A stretch of 64,000 bases of DNA from assembly GCF_021533835.1 (NCBI RefSeq), contig NZ_JAKFYQ010000001.1, forward strand, positions 129,001 to 193,000, written 5' to 3'. The position numbers were made by a program, and so were the translations under genes. Source of the stretch: Synechococcus sp. Nb3U1 (lineage in GTDB: Bacteria; Cyanobacteriota; Cyanobacteriia; Thermostichales; Thermostichaceae). The notes beneath the pieces were generated by a model. It had not been told where the DNA came from and did no database searches. It worked only from the letters and a program-made list of their open reading frames with translations. Each line of letters begins with the position of its first letter. Position 1 is the stretch's first letter. Of this stretch, positions 56,943 to 64,000 are shown one piece after another.

Positions 56943-58957
56943 GCGGCATGGTGGGTCTTTGGGATTTTGAACGCGGACAAATTGAACCGCGACAACTGTG
57001 GGCCATGCTGGATCGGCTTGCCCATCGAGGGCCAGATGGCTTCGATATTTGGTGGAAGGATGGGATCGGCTTTGGCCACTGTGCGCTTTGGACAACGCCG
57101 GAGTCATTACATGAGGTGATGCCCCTTCAGGATCCCATGGGTCAGTTTGCAATTACGGCGGATGCTCGGATCGACAACCGAGAGGAACTCTATTCACTGT
57201 TGGGGTTAACGGGTTCTGAACGCGAAGAAGGAGATGGTTACCTCATTCTGCAGTCTTACCTCAAGTGGGGATCCCGTTGTCCAGAATACCTGCTGGGAGA
57301 TTTTGCCTTTGCCATTTGGGATGAACCGCAACGACGGCTCTTCTGCGCCCGCGACCCTATGGGGGTTAAGCCTTTCTACTACAGTTACAAGCCTGGCTGT
57401 GGCTTTGCCATTGCGTCTGAAATCAAATCGCTGCTGATTTTACCTTGGGTTACAACGCATCTTAACGAGGAGCGTATCACCGATTACCTACTGGCAGAAT
57501 TCGAGGATAAGGAGCACACCTTTTACCAGGACGTGTACCGATTGCCTCCGGCAACATCGATGTTAGTGAATGTCCAGGTTGGCCTCCGACAAGTCACTTA
57601 TTGGAGCCTTGATCCTAGTCGAGAATTGCACCTGCCCAGCGACAGTGACTATGTGGATGCTTTTCGCAACCTTTTCCAGGAGGCAGTCGCTTGTCGCTTA
57701 CGCAGCACGGGCCCCGTTGGATCCCATCTGAGCGGAGGTTTAGATTCGTCGTCCGTGACATGCATGGCCAAGAAGATACAGCCAAAGTTCGAACTACATA
57801 CCTTCTCCAACGTGTTTGAATCCGTACATGTGTGTGATGAAAGGACGTACATTCAGGCGGTTTTGGAGGCAAGCGATTACACACCTCACTTTGTAGTTGC
57901 CGATCAACTGGGGCCACTTTCCGACTCAGAGTCCATCTACTCTTTTCATGACGAAGCTTACTATGGGCCAACTCATTTTTTGGTGTGGGGTTTGAACCGA
58001 GCTGTTCAGCAAACAGGGATCCGCGTTATTTTGGATGGCTTTGATGGAGATACAGTCCTTTCCCATGGCACAGGGTGGTTGCACGAATTGGCTCATCAGG
58101 GGGAATGGGAACCTTTTGCAAAAGAAGTCTCGGCTCTAGCGAGTGGATCCAAAGGTCAGTGCCAGCTTTTTCAAACCTTTGGTGCTCCACACTTGCAAGA
58201 ATTGGCACGAAACAATCATTGGCGTAGTTTTTCAAGTCATGCACAATATATCTCCAAGCTCCTATCGGTTTCGCTAGTCGGATTGTGGCTGCGTTGTGGC
58301 TTAAAGCCTTTATTACCCGATTTTGCAAAAGAGCAATGGCTTTACTGGCGGACAGGCGAGCATTCAGACCGCTGGTGGGATCATCAACTTTTTAACTCAG
58401 TGCGTATCAATAACAAATACCTAGGTCGACAACTCGAAAAACTTAGGCAGAAAGAAGCTCTCCCAGCCGTAAGCGAGCGCCAACAACATGCTCATATGCT
58501 TACTACAGGTTTAGTTCCTTCTATGTTGGAGATCATCGATCTATCAGCTGCTGCTTGCTCCTTGGAAGCTCGGCATCCATTTTTTGATCGTCGCTTAGTC
58601 GAGTTTTGCTTGGCACTTCCACCCCAACAGAAACTTAATCAGGGTTGGACGCGCCGTATTCTTAGACGATCAATGCATGGCATATTGCCGGAAAAGGTGA
58701 GGCTAAGGCGCAGCAAGTCAAATATGGAGCCATCCTTTACCTATGGGTTATGCCAGGTCAACCGCAAGGAGCTAGTTGAGATTCTCACCAGCAAAGCCAC
58801 TGATCAACCTGAGCAACTCAGCTCATCTTTCATTCCAACTTTGCTTGACATTCTAAGAAGAAAGGATGGATCCCTTAATCCATCCGAGACATTGGTAACA
58901 TGGAAGATCAGCAATCTTCTAGCTTGGCATAGAATAAGCAGGAAAAGATATATTTGA
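56939..58957 (+). CDS. Lasso peptide cyclase (asparagine synthetase-like C protein)
   Basis: A 672-residue protein with the asparagine synthetase B fold. It starts MSGMVGLWDF: the Cys that serves glutamine hydrolysis in true AsnB is replaced by Ser, as expected for a lasso cyclase that needs no ammonia. The N-terminal Ntn-like domain ends near residue 210. The ATP-pyrophosphatase motif LSGGLDSSSV is at 264-273. It would adenylate an Asp or Glu side chain of the precursor and join it to the new N-terminus, forming the macrolactam. Coupled to B2 by overlap. Confidence 0.9.
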   Translation: MSGMVGLWDFERGQIEPRQLWAMLDRLAHRGPDGFDIWWKDGIGFGHCALWTTPESLHEVMPLQDPMGQFAITADARIDNREELYSLLGLTGSEREEGDGYLILQSYLKWGSRCPEYLLGDFAFAIWDEPQRRLFCARDPMGVKPFYYSYKPGCGFAIASEIKSLLILPWVTTHLNEERITDYLLAEFEDKEHTFYQDVYRLPPATSMLVNVQVGLRQVTYWSLDPSRELHLPSDSDYVDAFRNLFQEAVACRLRSTGPVGSHLSGGLDSSSVTCMAKKIQPKFELHTFSNVFESVHVCDERTYIQAVLEASDYTPHFVVADQLGPLSDSESIYSFHDEAYYGPTHFLVWGLNRAVQQTGIRVILDGFDGDTVLSHGTGWLHELAHQGEWEPFAKEVSALASGSKGQCQLFQTFGAPHLQELARNNHWRSFSSHAQYISKLLSVSLVGLWLRCGLKPLLPDFAKEQWLYWRTGEHSDRWWDHQLFNSVRINNKYLGRQLEKLRQKEALPAVSERQQHAHMLTTGLVPSMLEIIDLSAAACSLEARHPFFDRRLVEFCLALPPQQKLNQGWTRRILRRSMHGILPEKVRLRRSKSNMEPSFTYGLCQVNRKELVEILTSKATDQPEQLSSSFIPTLLDILRRKDGSLNPSETLVTWKISNLLAWHRISRKRYI

Positions 58958-59044
58958 GACATTGAAATATGATAAATACTGTTGAATTTATATCTTATTA
59001 ATGTTAAATTAGAACCGTAAGTTTCGCCTTTTTGGAGGTCATTT

Positions 59045-59218
59045 ATGAAGCAAGAATGGGTTTCCCCTTCTTTTTTGAAGCATGGTTCCTTCTCTGAGCT
59101 AACCCAGCTTTTTGGCAATGCAGGCTCTGATGTCTTGACTGGTCCTGGGGGCGTTGTAGTAGCTAATGGTGATAATTCTATTAGTGCCTGTGCCCAGATC
59201 AAGGGAGTTTGTATCTAG
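59045..59218 (+). CDS. Lasso precursor peptide A1
   Basis: A 57-residue peptide with a strong ribosome site (GGAGG, 6 nt before ATG). The leader shows the RRE-recognition pattern: W5, P8, F10, G14, L19, T20, the YxxPxLxxxGxxxxLT signature. The C-terminal part, LTGPGGVVVANGD then NSISACAQIKGVCI, has one acidic residue suitable for ring closure, D43. A ring from G35 (9 residues) or G36 (8 residues) to D43 is possible. C49 and C56 could form a disulfide. The exact cleavage site is uncertain because the customary Thr at -2 does not fit either start. Confidence 0.85.
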   Translation: MKQEWVSPSFLKHGSFSELTQLFGNAGSDVLTGPGGVVVANGDNSISACAQIKGVCI

Positions 59219-59260
59219 GTAGTTGGGTTAGCCTTAGAGATCTCTGGAGGGTCCTGGATC

Positions 59261-59282
59261 AGGGGCAAGAAATCTTGCCCCT
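59261..59282 (+). terminator. Perfect hairpin after precursor A1
   Basis: AGGGGCAAG-AAAT-CTTGCCCCT is a 9-bp perfect stem with a 4-nt loop, followed by TTCTCTG. It lies 43 bp after the A1 stop and before A2. It may be a partial terminator or an RNA-stabilising element giving more precursor than enzyme, as is common in RiPP operons. Confidence 0.65.
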
Positions 59283-59322
59283 TTCTCTGAATAACCATCC
59301 AAAAGAAAGTAAGTTATGCCTA

Positions 59323-59514
59323 ATGAGAAAAATGTGGAAAACCCCTGTTCTTGGAAAATTTGGATCCTTGTCTAACTTAACTCAGGCCTTAAATCCGAGA
59401 GGTACAAGTGATTTATTGCTTGGCCCAGACTCCATCCTTATCGCTGTAGGTAACTTGTCCAATGATGCATGTCTTGTTGGGAATAGGTTAATTCCCGTTA
59501 AAGAGTGTATTTAA
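59323..59514 (+). CDS. Lasso precursor peptide A2
   Basis: A 63-residue peptide paralogous to A1. Leader positions W5, P8, K12, G14, S15, S17, L19, T20 and Q21 match A1 exactly. The C-terminal part, SDLLLGPDSILIAVG then NLSNDACLVGNRLIPVKECI, lacks an acid where A1 has D43. Possible rings are A41 to D48 (8 residues) or S29 to D36 (8); neither begins with Gly. Two Cys near the end (C50, C62) parallel A1. The ribosome site is weak, so it is probably made at a lower level. An ATG at 59332 is an alternative start. Confidence 0.78.
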   Translation: MRKMWKTPVLGKFGSLSNLTQALNPRGTSDLLLGPDSILIAVGNLSNDACLVGNRLIPVKECI

Positions 59515-59523
59515 GTGTATTTA
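59504..59523. repeat. 10-bp tandem duplication at the A2 stop codon
   Basis: AGTGTATTTA is repeated exactly at 59504-59513 and 59514-59523, spanning the stop codon of precursor A2. The extra copy lengthens the gap to the kinase gene. Confidence 0.7.
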
Positions 59524-59538
59524 TTAGTGGTGATGTGA

Positions 59539-60516
59539 ATGGCTATCTATGTTGCTTACGGACTGCGAATCAAGTCCGATATTCCTTTTCCTGAACTGGC
59601 TAATGGCGAGCTGAATGACATTGATGCTCTGGCTCCTGATGTTTGCATTGAATTTGGAGAAATAGACTGGGAGAAAGTGAAAAAAGATCAGGAAAATTGC
59701 TCTCAGTCTATCTGTGGAATACTTAAGGATGGGATCCCTCTGGGTGACTTTTGGGTAAGTGGAGGGAAGTTGATTCGAGTTCAGCCTCTGCCCGGAATTG
59801 AGTTAGAGTTCATTCGCCCAATTATTATGGGGCCATTGATTTCAGCCTTGCTACGTCAGCGAGGTTTTTTGGTACTTCATGCTAGTAGTGTTCTCTTGGG
59901 AGAATCGGCCTTTGTATTCATGGGCCACTCAGGAGCAGGCAAATCTACTTTAGTAACAGCTTTGAATCAGCAAGGATACCCTCTAATTACAGATGATGTA
60001 ACGGCGATACACTGGGATCCTGTTAAAGCAAACTGGCAAGTAACGGCAGGTTATCCATATGTTCGCCTGTTGCCAGATTCAGCGAAGCATTTGGGTTATA
60101 GTTTTGAAGATCTACCACGGATTCACTCCTTTGCATTGAAACGCAATAAAGCCTTGCAGGAGGGTTTTGCTCAGCGTTGTGTTCCCGTGGGTAAAATCTA
60201 TAGTTTTGATCACGACTTTGTCTCGAAAACGTGGATTGAACCTCTCAGTCATCAGGCAGCAGTTATAGATCTAATTCAGTACACAAGGGCTAGCCACTTA
60301 CTTCGGGATCCGGAGAACTTACGAACTCATCTTGAACAATGTACCCGTTTAGCAAAGCAGGTTAGGATCGCTCGTCTACATCGTCATCGTTCGTTGGAGT
60401 ATTTACCTAACTTAATCTCTGATTTGGAAGTGGAGGCAGGACTTTCTACAACCCAGAAAGCTGCGACATCCAATTTGACAGAGTTCCAGACAAATCTTTC
60501 TATAATGTCAGTTTGA
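59539..60516 (+). CDS. HPr kinase-like protein of a lasso cluster
   Basis: A 325-residue protein resembling the C-terminal catalytic domain of HPr kinase/phosphorylase. LHASSVL (H114), Walker A GHSGAGKST (129-137) and LITDDVTAI (D152, D153) are visible. In the paeninodin cluster a homologue phosphorylates the C-terminal Ser of the precursor. Neither precursor here ends in Ser; both end in Cys-Ile, so the target must be an internal Ser, another group, or absent. It lies in the same operon between the precursors and the exporter. Confidence 0.82.
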   Translation: MAIYVAYGLRIKSDIPFPELANGELNDIDALAPDVCIEFGEIDWEKVKKDQENCSQSICGILKDGIPLGDFWVSGGKLIRVQPLPGIELEFIRPIIMGPLISALLRQRGFLVLHASSVLLGESAFVFMGHSGAGKSTLVTALNQQGYPLITDDVTAIHWDPVKANWQVTAGYPYVRLLPDSAKHLGYSFEDLPRIHSFALKRNKALQEGFAQRCVPVGKIYSFDHDFVSKTWIEPLSHQAAVIDLIQYTRASHLLRDPENLRTHLEQCTRLAKQVRIARLHRHRSLEYLPNLISDLEVEAGLSTTQKAATSNLTEFQTNLSIMSV

Positions 60517-60541
60517 GCGCAAAATTATTGTTGGTGAAAGA

Positions 60542-62344
60542 GTGAGTGAATTCATGGCCCGACTAAAAAGGCTCCTCCAGGCATTCCAAATCTTAACCGC
60601 AGCAGCAGGCAAGTGGACTTGGGTTTGGCTGGGGTTATTGCTCTGGCAAGGGCTTCTCCCGGTTGGTACTGTTTATTTAACGAAGGCACTAGTGGATGGC
60701 TTGGTAGTTGCATTGCCTTTGGGAACTCAAGGGATCCCTTTACTGATAGAGCCAGTAGCAGGAATGGCGAGCCTGTTGCTACTTGGGGAATTAGGGCAAT
60801 CAGCATTAGGTTGGGTGAGGGCTTATCAAGCGGAACGGGTCAAGGACTATATCAACCTACTCATTCATCGCCAATCGACCCACCTGGATCTTGGCTTCTA
60901 CGAGACCCCCGACTATCACGATCAACTGCATCAAGCTCGAGGTGAGGCTAGCCAGAGGTCATTGGCTCTTTTAGAAAGCTGGGGACAACTGTTACAGAAT
61001 GGGATGAGTTTCTTAAGCATGTTTGTTGTGCTCAGCACCTACGCGCTTTGGTTGCCGATGTTGCTACTGATTGGAACACTCCCGGCCTTCTACGTTCTAC
61101 TGGTGTTTAATCGTCAGCACTATCGTTGGTGGAAAGAGACGACACCTGCGCGGCGATGGACTGAATACTATGATCTGATGCTCACTCAGAAGGTTGTGGC
61201 TGCTGAAATTCGAATTTTTAATCTCGGGGAGCATTTCACCAATATTTACCAGTCCATTCGCAAAACACTTAGGCAACAAAGGCTGCGCTTACTACGCAAT
61301 CAAAGTTTGGGTCGTCTGGGGGCTTCTGCTTTAGGGTTAGGTGTTTCTGGAACTGCGATGACATGGATGTTTTGGCGCAGCTTACAAGGCTTGGCTAGTC
61401 TTGGGGATTTAGCCCTGTTTTACCAGGCATTTAATCGCGGACAGACGTTGATGCGGTCTTTACTCGGCAGCCTCAGCGAAATACATCAGAGTGGACTATT
61501 TTTAGAGAATCTCTTTGCTTTTCTACAATTGAAACCTCAATTACAAGATCCTGAAAAGCCGAAATCAATACCGCCAAAATTAGAAGTGGGCATTGAGCTT
61601 AAAGGAGTTTACTTCCGTTATCCTGGAACTGAAATTTGGGCACTAGAAAATCTTGACTTATTTCTGCCAGCGGGAAGATTTACAGCAATAGTTGGAGATA
61701 ATGGCGCAGGCAAAACTACACTTATTAAATTGCTTTGTCGATTCTATCAACCTGAGAAAGGTCACATTCTGCTAGACAAATTTGAATTGGAAGAATTTTC
61801 TATTGAAGAGATTCGAAGAATGATTACTGTTTTATTCCAATGGCCAGTTAACTATCAGGCCACAGCTACAGAAAACATTGTCATGGGAGATCTCAATAGT
61901 CCTGTTGAGGAAGAAAGAGTTCGTGGGGCTGCTGTCATGGCAGGAGCAGAGGAAATCATTCATCGGTTGCATCAGGGATACGATACTCTTTTAGGAACTG
62001 CTTTTGTTAAAGGAACAGATCTCAGCGGCGGTGAGTGGCAACGGATTGCCCTAGCAAGAGCGTTTTACCGACAGGCCCCAATCATACTTTTAGATGAGCC
62101 GACTAGTGCATTGGATCCCTGGGCTGAATTGGAGTGGGTAAGTCGTTTCCGCAAAGTTAGTGAGGGAAAGACATCGCTACTGATTACACACAGGCTAAAT
62201 CTGGCTCGTCATGCAGATTTAATCTATGTGATGCGTAAGGGGAAAATTTTAGAGTCAGGATCCCACAACGAACTATTAGCTAGCTCAGGATCCTATGCGC
62301 ACTCCTGGAAAGCACAATTGCAACATCAACCTATTGCCATTTAG
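60542..62344 (+). CDS. ABC transporter, fused permease-ATPase (lasso exporter D)
   Basis: A 600-residue exporter half-transporter, probably a homodimer. The N-terminal ~320 residues contain about six membrane helices. The ATPase has Walker A GDNGAGKTTL, signature LSGGEWQRIALARAF, Walker B IILLDEPTSALD and H-loop LITHRL. In lasso clusters the D protein exports the mature peptide and gives self-immunity. No C39 peptidase domain is present, consistent with processing by B2. The start is GTG 60542 or ATG 60554. The nucleotidyltransferase gene follows after 11 bp. Confidence 0.9.
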   Translation: MSEFMARLKRLLQAFQILTAAAGKWTWVWLGLLLWQGLLPVGTVYLTKALVDGLVVALPLGTQGIPLLIEPVAGMASLLLLGELGQSALGWVRAYQAERVKDYINLLIHRQSTHLDLGFYETPDYHDQLHQARGEASQRSLALLESWGQLLQNGMSFLSMFVVLSTYALWLPMLLLIGTLPAFYVLLVFNRQHYRWWKETTPARRWTEYYDLMLTQKVVAAEIRIFNLGEHFTNIYQSIRKTLRQQRLRLLRNQSLGRLGASALGLGVSGTAMTWMFWRSLQGLASLGDLALFYQAFNRGQTLMRSLLGSLSEIHQSGLFLENLFAFLQLKPQLQDPEKPKSIPPKLEVGIELKGVYFRYPGTEIWALENLDLFLPAGRFTAIVGDNGAGKTTLIKLLCRFYQPEKGHILLDKFELEEFSIEEIRRMITVLFQWPVNYQATATENIVMGDLNSPVEEERVRGAAVMAGAEEIIHRLHQGYDTLLGTAFVKGTDLSGGEWQRIALARAFYRQAPIILLDEPTSALDPWAELEWVSRFRKVSEGKTSLLITHRLNLARHADLIYVMRKGKILESGSHNELLASSGSYAHSWKAQLQHQPIAI

Positions 62345-62355
62345 GGATCCAATAA

Positions 62356-63540
62356 ATGTTAATCTCTGGCAATTACCAATTGAGCCCAGAAGCAAGGCTA
62401 TTGCTTTCAGCATTACGTAAGACATTAAATTGGCCACATCAACAGCAGGTAGAGCATCAACTTGACCAGGTGGGTAATTATAATTCCGAACACCTGCTCA
62501 ATCTGGCAATCAGAAACGGAGTAGAAGCGCTCCTTGAGGTTGGGTGGCAAACTGACGATCTGCCCGAATGGCGGATAAATCTGAGAGCATTTCTAAACCG
62601 GAAAAGGCTTCAGAATCTTAGCTTGCTTGGGGAATTCCTCCAACTGCAATATCGATGCCAAAAGGAAGGGATCCCGATCCTTGGCTTCAAAGGCCCCATC
62701 TTGGCACATCAACTTTTTGGGGATGTTGCGAAACGTAGCTATTGTGATCTTGACATCTTAGTAGAAGAAAAAAACCTGAATCGATTGACTGAATTACTAC
62801 AAACCTGGGGATATCAGGCACGACAGATTACAGAATTTATCGAAAATGGAGACCGCTATTTCGTAGATCCAACCAGGAGATATTCTATCGATCTACATTC
62901 AGCCCTGACTCCAAGTTACTACCCGATTCCAATTGATTATACAAAGCTATGGAAAGAATTAATTTGGATTGATCTTCAGGGTAACTCTGTATTAGCCTTA
63001 ACACCAGAGACACTTCTTATTTTACTTTGTATTCATGGCACCAAGGATAATTGGCAGCAATTAAAGTGGATTTGTGACATCTCCCAACTGCTGACAAGTT
63101 TCCCGGAGCTAAACTGGAGCTATATCCATGAACTAACCAATGACTTTCGGACTTCTCGGGCTCTAGATTTAGGTTTAAACCTTTGCGAGGAAGTTTTTGG
63201 ATCATCTGACTTGATTCCAAAGATGCTTGGGTCTAGATCCAATCTTTTCAGCCTTTTACAGAAGCATCTGACTTGCTGTATCATAAGTCGTTTCTTTTCT
63301 GACTCAAGTCAGCCACCTGGCCTTTTAGAGAATCTGTTATTTTGCTGTATACGTGGACATGTATACCCGTTTCGGCGCTGGCTAGAGAAGAGAATACTAC
63401 CTAACGAACTTGATAAGTCTTGGTTTAGGGAAATAAAATTTTTAAATCAAAAATCTATCTTTTGGATATCGGGAACACTATCACTTCTGATAAGGCCAAT
63501 ACGACTAATTATTAAAACATCCCGCAAACTTTTAATTTAG
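62356..63540 (+). CDS. Nucleotidyltransferase-family protein of the lasso cluster
   Basis: A 394-residue protein of the NTP_transf_5 type. The signature GFKGPILAHQLFGDVAKRSY with CDLDILV (D131, D133) forms the catalytic Asp pair. Homologues lie in several lasso clusters of the kinase-containing type, where their product is unknown; addition of a nucleotidyl or phosphate-related group is conceivable. It is the last gene of the operon, 11 bp after the exporter, and its composition is AT-rich, like the rest of the cluster. Confidence 0.85.
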   Translation: MLISGNYQLSPEARLLLSALRKTLNWPHQQQVEHQLDQVGNYNSEHLLNLAIRNGVEALLEVGWQTDDLPEWRINLRAFLNRKRLQNLSLLGEFLQLQYRCQKEGIPILGFKGPILAHQLFGDVAKRSYCDLDILVEEKNLNRLTELLQTWGYQARQITEFIENGDRYFVDPTRRYSIDLHSALTPSYYPIPIDYTKLWKELIWIDLQGNSVLALTPETLLILLCIHGTKDNWQQLKWICDISQLLTSFPELNWSYIHELTNDFRTSRALDLGLNLCEEVFGSSDLIPKMLGSRSNLFSLLQKHLTCCIISRFFSDSSQPPGLLENLLFCCIRGHVYPFRRWLEKRILPNELDKSWFREIKFLNQKSIFWISGTLSLLIRPIRLIIKTSRKLLI

Positions 63541-63595
63541 CCCATAGAACCCCGTAAGATTATCCAGCATCAGTACTCAAGGGGGATCCCATTCA

Positions 63596-64000
<405 letters not shown>

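Overview
The window looks like chromosomal DNA from a unicellular cyanobacterium. The evidence is phylloquinone synthesis (menB), a fused cobA-hemD, paired UPF0016/Gdt1 half-transporters, a 48-residue basic protein of cyanobacterial type, glgB, a TatA-like protein and bestrophin. The octamer GGGATCCC and its core GGATCC are scattered at very high density, much as HIP1 (GCGATCGC) is in other cyanobacteria. That and the gene set suggest, without proof, a lineage near the thermophilic Synechococcus/Thermostichus group.

Layout. 0-8.4 kb: end of a sensor kinase, wecB, a ureidoglycolate-lyase-family gene, a frameshifted dienelactone hydrolase, an MFS transporter, a structured 455-bp gap, and ileS. 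8.4-16.9 kb: cysK, dxs, a TPR protein, a GH15 enzyme, a radical SAM/SPASM protein and a DUF2157-like membrane protein. 16.9-26 kb: a minus-strand, archaeal-style break-repair operon, mre11-rad50-nurA-(HAS-barrel-like gene)-herA, with genes overlapping or 1 nt apart. 26-37.2 kb: bestrophin, a truncated IS630-type gene, a sigma-region-2/anti-sigma fusion, tatA, a flavin disulfide oxidoreductase, glgB, yqeG, mltG, pyrH, a 48-residue protein and the Gdt1 pair. 37.3-53 kb: tRNA(CAU), a lone substrate-binding protein, cobA-hemD, menB, an alpha/beta hydrolase, a U32 peptidase, an HLIP-like mini-protein, sixA, a Slt-type transglycosylase, a TPR protein, an AI-2E-family permease and cobQ. 53-55.8 kb: two small unknown genes and a GAF-PAS-EAL protein. 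55.8-63.5 kb: an AT-richer lasso-peptide cluster (B2, C, two precursors, HPr-kinase-like kinase, ABC exporter, nucleotidyltransferase). 63.6 kb to the end: a frameshifted class III alcohol dehydrogenase that leaves the window.

The three most notable systems are these. (1) The lasso cluster has two precursor genes with clear recognition motifs, a kinase and a nucleotidyltransferase, but no B1 (RRE/PqqD-like) gene that I can find. (2) One gene joins an ECF-sigma region-2 domain to a membrane segment and an RskA-type anti-sigma domain. (3) The Mre11-Rad50-NurA-HerA operon contains a Rad50 without a visible CxxC zinc hook. There are also two diverged copies of a ~105-bp MITE-like element with TA-flanked CAGCCTTTTCC inverted ends, two indel-broken genes, and several short perfect tandem duplications, three of which touch stop codons.
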